Source of the DNA: Sphingomonas rubra
Lineage (GTDB): Bacteria > Pseudomonadota > Alphaproteobacteria > Sphingomonadales > Sphingomonadaceae
Direction of reading: 5' to 3'
Assembly: GCF_900115745.1 (NCBI RefSeq)
Contig: NZ_FOXP01000008.1
Coordinates: 122,477-186,476, forward strand
Length of the DNA stretch: 64,000 nucleotides
A program made the position numbers and the translations under genes. How positions within the stretch are numbered: the first letter of the stretch is position 1; each line of letters opens with the position of its first letter. Positions 10,991 to 18,150 of this stretch are shown in pieces. A model generated the notes under the pieces. The model was given only the letters and a program-made list of their open reading frames with translations, made no database searches and was not told where the DNA came from.

Positions 10991-11113
10991 ACGGACAGGT
11001 TTGCGCAACCAGGCCTCCCCCTCACCCCCGGTTCAGCTTTGCACCGTTAGCGCACCCGGCTACACCGTCCCCCCGGATTGCGCCGGGTGTATTATCCGGA
11101 TAGAACAGCCAGC

Positions 11114-13243
11114 GTGTCTACCGTTCCGCCGCTCCGGCCCGACCGTTACGATCCCGACCGTGACGATCGTCCGCGCCTCTGGCCCGAGCGTGGCGCCGCC
11201 GCCGACGCCTACCCCGCCCTCCGCTCCGGCGCCTTCGACGACTGGCGCGACGAACCCGAACCGGAGCAGGAACCACGCCGCCGCTTCCCCTGGGGCCGCT
11301 GGATCGTCCGCGGCACCGCGCTCGGCGTGGTCCTGCTCGTCGTCGCCGTCATCTGGCTCGCCTTCACCGCGCCGTTGTCGCAGTCGCTCAAGCCCCCCAC
11401 CCCGCCGTCGATCACGCTGACCGCGGCGGACGGCACGCCGATCGCGCGGCGCGGCGCGGTCATCGGCGCGCCCGTCGACGCCGCCCGCCTGCCCGCGCAC
11501 GTCCGCGAGGCGTTCATGGCGATCGAGGACCGGCGCTTCTACTCGCACTGGGGCATCGATCCGCGCGGCATCCTGCGCGCGGCCTGGGCGAACGTCGGCT
11601 CGGGCGGCGTCCGCCAGGGCGGCTCGACCATCACCCAGCAGCTCGCCAAGAACGCCTTTCTCGATTCCGACCGGACCGCCGCGCGCAAGATCCGTGAGGT
11701 GATGATCGCCTTCTGGCTGGAGGCGTGGCTGACCAAGGACGAGATCCTGTCGCGCTACCTGTCCAACGTCTATTTCGGCGACAACGTCTACGGCCTCACC
11801 GCCGCCGCGAAGCATTATTTCGGCCGCACGCCCGACAAGATGAACATCGGCCAGGCGGCGATGCTCGCCGGCCTGGTCAAGGCGCCCTCCCGCCTCGCCC
11901 CCACCAGCAACCTCAAGGGCGCCCGCGCCCGCGAGATGCTGGTGGTCGCCGCCATGGAGGACGCCGGCTTCCTGACGGCGGCGGAGGCGCGCGCCGTCCA
12001 GCCGCAACGCGTGCTCCCGAAAAAGGCCGGTGCCCTCCCCGCCGGCACCTATTTCGCCGACTGGGTGCTCCCCGCCGCACGCGAGGCGGCGGGCGAGGTG
12101 TCGTCCGAGTCGACCGTCCGCACCACGCTCGACCCGCGTCTCCAGCGCGCTGCCGAACAGGCGATCCGCGGCAGCGGCCTCGGCCGCGCGCAGGCCGCGA
12201 TCGTCGCGATGCATCCCGACGGCCGCGTCGTCGCGATGGTCGGCGGCCGCGACTACGCCAAGAGCCCGTTCAACCGCGCGACCCAGGCCAAGCGCCAGCC
12301 GGGATCGACCTTCAAGCTGTTCGTCTACCTCGCCGCGATGCGCGCCGGCATGACGCCCGATTCCACCGTCGACGACTCGCCGGTCGAGATCGCCGGGTGG
12401 AAGCCGAAGAACGACGACGGGCGCTATCTCGGCCCGATCAGCCTCGCCCGCGCCTTCGCCCGCTCCTCCAACGTCGCCGCGGCGCGGCTGACGCAGGAGG
12501 TGGGCGTGCGCAACGTCATCAAGGCGGCGCGCGACCTCGGCATCACCACCCCCATCGCCAACGAAGCGACGATCGGGCTCGGCACGTCGGAGGTGACGCT
12601 GCTCGAACTCACCGCCGCCTACGCCGCGATCGCGGAGGGGCGCTATCCCGTCGTCCCGCGCGGGCTCGACAGGACCGACGAGAAGAACTGGTACCAGCAG
12701 CTGACCGGCGGCCAGAAGGCGATGCCGGCGGACGTACGCGCCAACATGCTGCGCCTGCTCGGCTCGTCGATCCGCGGCACTGGGCGGCAGGCGGTGCTGT
12801 CGGTCGATGCCTGGGGCAAGACGGGCACGTCCCAACAGGAGCGCGACGGCTGGTTCATCGGCTTCGCGGGCGACCTGGTGGTCGGCGTATGGGTCGGCAA
12901 CGACGACAGTTCGCCCAACCCCGGCCTCCACGGCGGCGGCCTGCCCGCGCAGATCTGGCGCGGCTTCATGCAGAACGCGCTGCGCATCGCCCCCGTCGCG
13001 GTCGCCGCGCCGGAGGAGGTGATCGATCCCAACCTCATCGACAATCTCGGCGAACAGATCGACGGCATCGGCACCGACGCGATCGGCGCCGCGCAGGACC
13101 AGCTCGAAGGACTCGGCCTCGATCTGCGCCAGAACGAGGACGGCTCCATCGTCGTTGGCCCCCGCCGCGGGCCACCCCCCGACGACCGCCGCAACGAGGA
13201 CCGCGGTGAGGCGGACGAAGGCCCACCCGACGAGGAATTCTAA
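11114..13243 (+). CDS. Bifunctional peptidoglycan synthase, penicillin-binding protein 1 family
   Basis: A class A PBP that polymerises lipid II and cross-links the stem peptides. The 709-residue product has an Arg/Asp/Pro-rich cytoplasmic lead, one membrane anchor (GTALGVVLLVVAVIWLAFTA), a GT51 glycosyltransferase domain (catalytic EDRRFYSHWGID, then GGSTITQQLAKNAF) and a transpeptidase domain with SxxK (PGSTFKLF, near residue 397), SSN (RSSNVAAARL) and KTGTS. The C-terminus is acidic and Pro-rich. No good ribosome site is visible; GTG 11114 and an in-frame TTG at 11078 are both possible. It stands alone between two family A palindromes. Whether it is PBP1a- or PBP1c-like cannot be settled; the length favours a short PBP1a. 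Confidence 0.93.
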   Translation: MSTVPPLRPDRYDPDRDDRPRLWPERGAAADAYPALRSGAFDDWRDEPEPEQEPRRRFPWGRWIVRGTALGVVLLVVAVIWLAFTAPLSQSLKPPTPPSITLTAADGTPIARRGAVIGAPVDAARLPAHVREAFMAIEDRRFYSHWGIDPRGILRAAWANVGSGGVRQGGSTITQQLAKNAFLDSDRTAARKIREVMIAFWLEAWLTKDEILSRYLSNVYFGDNVYGLTAAAKHYFGRTPDKMNIGQAAMLAGLVKAPSRLAPTSNLKGARAREMLVVAAMEDAGFLTAAEARAVQPQRVLPKKAGALPAGTYFADWVLPAAREAAGEVSSESTVRTTLDPRLQRAAEQAIRGSGLGRAQAAIVAMHPDGRVVAMVGGRDYAKSPFNRATQAKRQPGSTFKLFVYLAAMRAGMTPDSTVDDSPVEIAGWKPKNDDGRYLGPISLARAFARSSNVAAARLTQEVGVRNVIKAARDLGITTPIANEATIGLGTSEVTLLELTAAYAAIAEGRYPVVPRGLDRTDEKNWYQQLTGGQKAMPADVRANMLRLLGSSIRGTGRQAVLSVDAWGKTGTSQQERDGWFIGFAGDLVVGVWVGNDDSSPNPGLHGGGLPAQIWRGFMQNALRIAPVAVAAPEEVIDPNLIDNLGEQIDGIGTDAIGAAQDQLEGLGLDLRQNEDGSIVVGPRRGPPPDDRRNEDRGEADEGPPDEEF

Positions 13244-13268
13244 CGCGGATCGACGTTCCGCATTCTCG

Positions 13269-13370
13269 CACCCCGGCGAAGGCCGGGGCCCAGTTGGGAA
13301 AGCGTTAATGATGAAGCTCGACATCCATTACCGGCGTCTTCCACCTGGGCCCCGGCCTTCGCCGGGGTGG
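13269..13370. repeat. REP-like palindrome, family A copy 3
   Basis: Inverted repeat with arms 13269-13298 and 13341-13370; arms are nearly identical to the copy at 10901, while the loop differs. It follows the penicillin-binding protein gene and precedes the conserved element at 13464. Confidence 0.85.
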
Positions 13371-13463
13371 CAGAGAAAGAGCAACATTCAACCCAGCGCT
13401 GTCCTACAAGCCGCACTTGTGCGATAACCAACCCGGTTCCTCACGGCACCCGCTCTTTCTTAC

Positions 13464-13523
13464 CATCGCTTTTGGAAACGATCCGCGCGACAAGTTTCCG
13501 TCTGGGGGTCAATCGAGTCAAGC
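13464..13523 (+). promoter_or_regulatory. Conserved leader element, copy 1 (upstream of threonine aldolase)
   Basis: About 60 nt that recur in the same orientation relative to the downstream gene at 25562-25501 (upstream of lysK). Shared blocks are GGAAACGATC, TTTCCGT and GGGGTCAATCGAGTCAAGC (19 nt, identical). The first two blocks can pair (GGAAAC with GTTTCC) into a hairpin. It ends 55 bp before the aldolase start. It could be a promoter, an RNA leader, or a short non-coding RNA; none is proved. Confidence 0.55.
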
Positions 13524-13578
13524 AAGTGGCAACTTCCGCCCGTTGACCCCGCCCGCCGCTCCCCCCAAGGCGCTGGGA

Positions 13579-14580
13579 ATGCGCTTCTTCTCCGACAACG
13601 CCGCTGCCGTTCACCCGCGCGTCCTCGCCGCCATGGCGGACGCCAACGCGCTCGACACCGCCTATGACGGCGACGCGCTGTCGAAGGCGCTCGACGGCCG
13701 CCTGTCCGACCTGTTCGAGACGGAGGTGCGCGCGCTCTGGGTCTCCACCGGCACCGCCGCCAACTGCCTCGCGCTCGCCGCCATGTGCCCACCCTATGGC
13801 GGCATCCTTTGCCACCGCGACGCGCACATCCAGAATGACGAGGGCGGCGCCCCCGAATTCTACACCCACGGCGCCAAGCTGCTGCTCTGCGACGGCGAGG
13901 GCGCCAAGCTCACCCCCGACACCATCCGCGCCACCGCCGACGCGATCGCCGACGACGTCCACCGCGTTCAGCCGCACTGCCTGTCGATCACCAACGCGAC
14001 CGAGTACGGCCTCGTCTACCGTCCCGACGAGGTCGCCGCGATCGGTGAGCTCGCCAGGAGCCGCGGCTGGCGCTTCCACATGGACGGGGCCCGCTTCGCC
14101 AACGCGGTCGCCACCGCCGGCTGCTCCCCCGCCGACGTCACCTGGCGCGCCGGCGTCGAGGCGCTGAGCTTCGGCTTCGTCAAGAACGGCGGGATGAGTG
14201 CGGAATGCCTGGTCTTCTTCGACCGCGCCCTCGCCGACGCGACGCTGCGCCGCCGCAAGCGCGCCGGGCTGCTCCTGTCCAAAGGACGCTATCTGGCCGC
14301 GCAGATCCTGGCGATGGTCGAGGGCGATTTGTGGCTCGACAACGCCCGCGCCGCCAACGCGCGCGCCGCTACCTTGGCGAGCGCCGCGGGCGACCGCCTC
14401 GTCCACCCGGTCGAGGCCAACGAGGTGTTCCTGCGCGCCACCCCGCAGGAAGCGGCGGCGCTGCGCGCGCGAGGCTTCGACTTCTACGACTGGGCCGCGG
14501 GCGAGGTCCGGATGGTCACCGCCTGGGACACGCCCGAGCACGACGTCGCCCGCCTCGCCGACGCGATCGACACGCTATGA
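13579..14580 (+). CDS. Low-specificity L-threonine aldolase family protein
   Basis: A PLP-dependent fold-type I lyase that splits threonine or a beta-hydroxy amino acid into glycine and an aldehyde. The 333 residues match the family length. Signs are the N-terminal MRFFSDNAAAVHPRVLAAM, GTAANCLALAA (PLP phosphate region), HMDGARFANAV (Asp that pairs with the pyridine nitrogen) and the lysine in SFGFVKNGGMSAE (near residue 201) that should hold PLP. The start at ATG 13579, with AAGG eight bases upstream, is where family members begin; longer in-frame starts upstream would translate the conserved leader element. It overlaps the EamA gene by four bases (ATGA). Confidence 0.9.
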   Translation: MRFFSDNAAAVHPRVLAAMADANALDTAYDGDALSKALDGRLSDLFETEVRALWVSTGTAANCLALAAMCPPYGGILCHRDAHIQNDEGGAPEFYTHGAKLLLCDGEGAKLTPDTIRATADAIADDVHRVQPHCLSITNATEYGLVYRPDEVAAIGELARSRGWRFHMDGARFANAVATAGCSPADVTWRAGVEALSFGFVKNGGMSAECLVFFDRALADATLRRRKRAGLLLSKGRYLAAQILAMVEGDLWLDNARAANARAATLASAAGDRLVHPVEANEVFLRATPQEAAALRARGFDFYDWAAGEVRMVTAWDTPEHDVARLADAIDTL

Positions 14581-15491
14581 GCGATGCCCGCCCCCAGTCG
14601 ACGCGGGCGGCGATCCTCGTCCCCTTCGCGATCGTCACGTTGATCTGGGGATCGACCTGGATCGTGATCCGCGACCAGATCAGCGTCGTGCCCGCGGGCT
14701 GGTCGGTCACCTACCGCTTCCTCGTCGCCGGCGTCGCCATGGCGGGCTGGGCGGCGGTGCGGCGCGAGAGCTTTCACCTGGGCGCGGGCGGGTTCGCCTT
14801 CGCCGCGGCGATCGGGCTGCTCCAGTTCGTGCTCAACTTCAACTTCGTCTACCGGGCGGAGGCGTTCATCACCTCCGGCCTCGTCTCCGTCGTGTTCGCA
14901 CTGCTCCTCGTCCCCAATGCGGGGTTCGCCCGCCTATTCCTCGGCCAGCGGCTGGGCCGGCAGCTGCTGCTCGGATCGGCGATCGCGATGGCCGGCGTCG
15001 CCTTGCTCTTCGTCCACGAGGCGCGCGTCGATCCGCACGGGCCGGGCGCTGCCCTCGCCGGCATCGGCTGGACGCTGCTGGCGGTGCTGTCGGCGTCGGG
15101 CGCCAACGTCCTCCAAGCGACCGAGCGGGCCAAGCGTTATCCGATGGCGGCGACGCTCGCGGTGGCGATGCTGGTCGGCGCCGCGCTCGACGCGTGCGTC
15201 GCCTGGACGCTATCGGGGCCGCCCAGCGTCGAGCATCGCTGGGGCTATTGGGCGGGCATCCTCTATCTCAGCCTCGCCGCCTCGGCGCTCGCCTTTCCGC
15301 TCTACTACCGCGTGCTGCGGGTGATCGGGCCGGCCAAGGCGGCCTATTCCAGCGTCATCGTGCCGGTCATCGCCATGCTGCTGTCGACGCTGTTCGAGGG
15401 CTATCGCTGGTCGACCCTGTCGGTGGCCGGTGCGCTGCTCGCGGGCGCCGGGCTGGTCGTGGCGCTCAGCGCGCGCAGGCCCAACCGGTAA
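14577..15491 (+). CDS. EamA/DMT-family transporter
   Basis: A ten-helix inner-membrane transporter of 304 residues made of two EamA repeats (LIWGSTWIVIRDQISVVPAGW in the first, SLAASALAFPLYYRVLRVIG in the second). Members export amino acids, metabolites or drugs. The ATG overlaps the stop of the threonine aldolase, so the two are translated together; export of an amino acid related to that enzyme is a reasonable guess but only a guess. Its last 91 bp overlap the opposite-strand epimerase gene. Confidence 0.9.
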   Translation: MSDARPQSTRAAILVPFAIVTLIWGSTWIVIRDQISVVPAGWSVTYRFLVAGVAMAGWAAVRRESFHLGAGGFAFAAAIGLLQFVLNFNFVYRAEAFITSGLVSVVFALLLVPNAGFARLFLGQRLGRQLLLGSAIAMAGVALLFVHEARVDPHGPGAALAGIGWTLLAVLSASGANVLQATERAKRYPMAATLAVAMLVGAALDACVAWTLSGPPSVEHRWGYWAGILYLSLAASALAFPLYYRVLRVIGPAKAAYSSVIVPVIAMLLSTLFEGYRWSTLSVAGALLAGAGLVVALSARRPNR

Positions 15492-16225
15492 TCGGCGTAT
15501 CGCGGCCCCCAGCCGAGCACGCGCTTTGCCTTGCCGTTCGCGACGCGGCGGTTCTCGGCGTAGAAGCCCCGCGCCATCGGCGACAGGTCGGCGAGCGACA
15601 CGATCGGCGGCGGCGACAGGCCGAGCAGCGCGGCGGCGTACGCGACCACCTCGTCCTGCGGGCACGGCCAGTCGTCGGCGAGGTTGTACGCCCCCGACGG
15701 CGCGTCGAGCCCGGCGATCACTCCCTCGGCCAGATCGTCGACATGGACGCGCCCGAACACCTGATCGGCCAGCCCGACCCGGTGCGCCTTGCCCTCGCGC
15801 ACCCGATCGAGCGGCGAGCGGCCGGGCCCGTAGATGCCCGGCAGCCGGAACACCCGCGCTCCCAGCGCCAGCCAGTCGGCGTCGGCGGCGTTGCGCGCCC
15901 TCCGACGCCCGCGATCGGCCGGCGCGGTCTCGTCCACCCACGCGCCACCGGTGTCGCCGTAGACGCCGGTCGAGGACAGGTAGGACAGGCACTTGCCCCC
16001 GATCAGCGATCCGTAGGCGGCGAGCACCGGATCGCCCTCCTCGCTCGGCGGCACGGACGACAGCACGTGCGTCGAAGCGGCGAGCGCCCCACGCACCGCC
16101 TCCGAATCATCGAACCGCAGCGTCCCGTTCCGCCCGGTCGCCGCCACCGCCCAACCACGCGCCCGCAACCGATGGGCGATCACCCCCGCCGCGTAGCCCA
16201 GCCCGAAGACCAGCAACCTGCTCAC
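15401..16225 (-). CDS. NAD-dependent epimerase/dehydratase-like SDR protein (YeeZ type)
   Basis: A 274-residue extended short-chain-dehydrogenase-like protein. It has an N-terminal nucleotide-binding turn (LLVFGLGYAAGVIAHRL, the GxGYxA form seen in YeeZ-like proteins), LSSTGVYGDTGG in the catalytic strand region, and FRLPGIYGPGRSPLDRV. The start is GTG 16225; a longer reading would run through the adjacent palindrome. The last 30 residues (after LGLRALS) are Ala/Pro/Thr-rich, unlike the family, and are encoded in DNA that also encodes the end of EamA on the other strand, as though an original stop codon was lost. Function is unknown beyond a likely sugar-nucleotide or NAD(P) substrate. Confidence 0.85.
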   Translation of the reverse strand: MSRLLVFGLGYAAGVIAHRLRARGWAVAATGRNGTLRFDDSEAVRGALAASTHVLSSVPPSEEGDPVLAAYGSLIGGKCLSYLSSTGVYGDTGGAWVDETAPADRGRRRARNAADADWLALGARVFRLPGIYGPGRSPLDRVREGKAHRVGLADQVFGRVHVDDLAEGVIAGLDAPSGAYNLADDWPCPQDEVVAYAAALLGLSPPPIVSLADLSPMARGFYAENRRVANGKAKRVLGWGPRYADYRLGLRALSATTSPAPASSAPATDRVDQR

Positions 16226-16228
16226 ATC

Positions 16229-16310
16229 GTCACCCCGGGCTTGTCCCGGGGTCCAGGGCCAAGCAGCGGAGCGCCCATGGCCCTGGCTGCCGGGACGAGC
16301 CCGGCATGAC
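16229..16310. repeat. REP-like palindrome, family B copy 1
   Basis: Inverted arms at 16229-16261 and 16278-16310 (left arm begins GTCACCCCGGGCTTGTCCCG; right arm ends GACGAGCCCGGCATGAC) around a short loop that starts AGCAGCGGAG. The copy at 30278 shares arms and most of the loop. It lies just upstream of the epimerase start codon and downstream of the M28 peptidase stop. Confidence 0.88.
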
Positions 16311-16324
16311 AAATGTGGTACGCC

Positions 16325-18058
16325 TCACTTCGCCATCGGCCCCTTGTACAAGGTCCCGAAATAATCGCCCTTGTTCCACACCGGCCGCTGCGGCGCGTCG
16401 GCGATCTCGCGGGCGATGCGGTAGTTGACGTCGATGAAGCGGACGCCCTGATCCCACAGGATCGGCTGCGACAAATCGTCGGAGGGACGATGATAGTTGG
16501 TCGACAGGAAGCGGTCGATCGCCGCCTTGCCCGGCCCTTTCGCACCCGGCCACAGGAACACCGACGGCACGCCCTTCTGGACGAAGCGGAAATGGTCGGA
16601 GCGGACGAAGATGCCCTGTTCCGGGATCGGGTCCGGCGACAGCACGACGCCGGCGCTCTCCACCGCGCGCCGCACGATCGGGCCGATCGTCGAGCGCTCC
16701 GCCCCGAACACCACCATGTCCTCGAACGGGTAGAGGAGGATCGGCATGTCCAAATTGACGTCGGCGACGATGTTCTTCAGCGGCACCGTCGGATGGTTGG
16801 CGAAATAGTCGGAACCGACCAGCCCCTTCTCCTCGGCGGTTACCGCCAGGAACATGATCGTGCGCTTGGGCGCCGTGCCGGCCGCCTTGAAACGCTTGGC
16901 CTCCTCGATCAGGCTGGCGATGCCGATCGCGTTGTCGAGCGCGCCGTTGTTGATCGCGTCGCCGTTCACCGGCTCGCCGACGCCGATATGGTCGAGATGC
17001 GCCGACAGGATCACCACCTGATCCTTCAGCGCGGGATCGGTGCCGGGCAGCAGGCCGACGACGTTGCTGCTCTGGAGCGGCGTAAAGCTCGTCTTCGACG
17101 CCACCGTCAGCGTACCGTTGAGCGGTTGCGGGCGGAAGCGCGGGTCGGGCTTCTCCGCCTCGGCGACGATGCGTGCCCAGTCGCGCAGCGAGAACAGCTT
17201 GGCCGCGCCCTCGCGCGTGATGGTGCCGAGCTGCGGCGCGCCCGCGGCGCCGCCGGTGCCCTTGGCCGTGGCCCAGGTGATCCGCGGCCGGTCATATCCT
17301 TGCGCCAGGCGCGCCGCCGTCATGCCCGGCCGTCGGGAGCCGCCGATCTGGATCACGCCAACGGCGCCGCGCCGCGCCGCCTCCTCCAGCTTGGTCCGGA
17401 TCGAGCCGAAGAACGCCTGCTCCTCGCTTCCGAAGCGCGACGGGACGCCACCGAAGAACAGCACGATCTTGCCGCGGACGTCGACGCCCTTGTAATCGGC
17501 CTGCCCGTATTGCGGCGCGTCGATGCCGTAGCCGACGAACACCACCGGCGCCGACACGCTCGTCTCCGCCTTCACCGGGTTGGGCACGGGCACGTAGTCG
17601 GTGCCGAAGGCGAGCGGCGTCGGCCGTCCACCGCGACCGGTCCAGACGAAACTGCCCTCGCCGTCCGCCCGGTAGCTGACCAGCGGCACGTGCTGGAGAT
17701 AGCCGCCCTGGTCGCCGCCCGGCCGCAGGCCCGCGGCGTAGAATTGCGCGGCGACGTACTGCGCGGCGATGTCGTATTCGGGGCTGCCCGCCTCGCGCCC
17801 CTTCATCGCGTCGGAGGCGAGGAACATGACGTGCGCCTTCATCGCCGCCTCGGCCGGGGGCAGCGGCGCGGTTACCCGGGCATTCAGCTCGGTCGCGCTC
17901 GGCTTGGGCGGCGTGGGGGTCGCGGTTGCCTGCTGCGTCGCGGGCTTGGCCGGGGCGGGCGCCGCCTGCGTGGCACTCGGCGGCACCGTCGGCGGTGTCT
18001 GCGCCCATCCCGACGTGGTCACCGCCAACAGTGTCAGCACGGCCGATCTACGCAACAT
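16325..18058 (-). CDS. M28-family metallopeptidase, secreted, with PA-like insert
   Basis: A zinc aminopeptidase-type hydrolase of 577 residues. A signal peptide (LRRSAVLTLLAVTTSGWAQ) is followed by a Pro/Ala/Thr-rich linker, a protease-associated-like domain (about residues 120-300) and the M28 catalytic domain: HLDHIG (zinc His, catalytic Asp), NGALDNAIG (bridging Asp), AEEKGLVGS (catalytic and zinc Glu), NLDMP (zinc Asp) and a late His in NYHRPSDD. The full zinc set is present. ATG 18058 is chosen because the signal peptide starts there and AGAGGA lies seven bases upstream. Expected to act in the periplasm or outside the cell on peptides. Confidence 0.93.
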   Translation of the reverse strand: MLRRSAVLTLLAVTTSGWAQTPPTVPPSATQAAPAPAKPATQQATATPTPPKPSATELNARVTAPLPPAEAAMKAHVMFLASDAMKGREAGSPEYDIAAQYVAAQFYAAGLRPGGDQGGYLQHVPLVSYRADGEGSFVWTGRGGRPTPLAFGTDYVPVPNPVKAETSVSAPVVFVGYGIDAPQYGQADYKGVDVRGKIVLFFGGVPSRFGSEEQAFFGSIRTKLEEAARRGAVGVIQIGGSRRPGMTAARLAQGYDRPRITWATAKGTGGAAGAPQLGTITREGAAKLFSLRDWARIVAEAEKPDPRFRPQPLNGTLTVASKTSFTPLQSSNVVGLLPGTDPALKDQVVILSAHLDHIGVGEPVNGDAINNGALDNAIGIASLIEEAKRFKAAGTAPKRTIMFLAVTAEEKGLVGSDYFANHPTVPLKNIVADVNLDMPILLYPFEDMVVFGAERSTIGPIVRRAVESAGVVLSPDPIPEQGIFVRSDHFRFVQKGVPSVFLWPGAKGPGKAAIDRFLSTNYHRPSDDLSQPILWDQGVRFIDVNYRIAREIADAPQRPVWNKGDYFGTLYKGPMAK

Positions 18059-18150
18059 TCCCGCATCCTCTCTTCTGTGCCGGCCGGGTAGCATGCCTGC
18101 CCTGCTTAGCAAGCGCTGGAACCGGGCGCGCCCTCGTCTATAACCTCCTC

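Noticed and set aside
13417..13578. N-terminal extension of the threonine aldolase
   Set aside because: It would translate the conserved leader element; the family begins at the ATG at 13579, which has a ribosome site.
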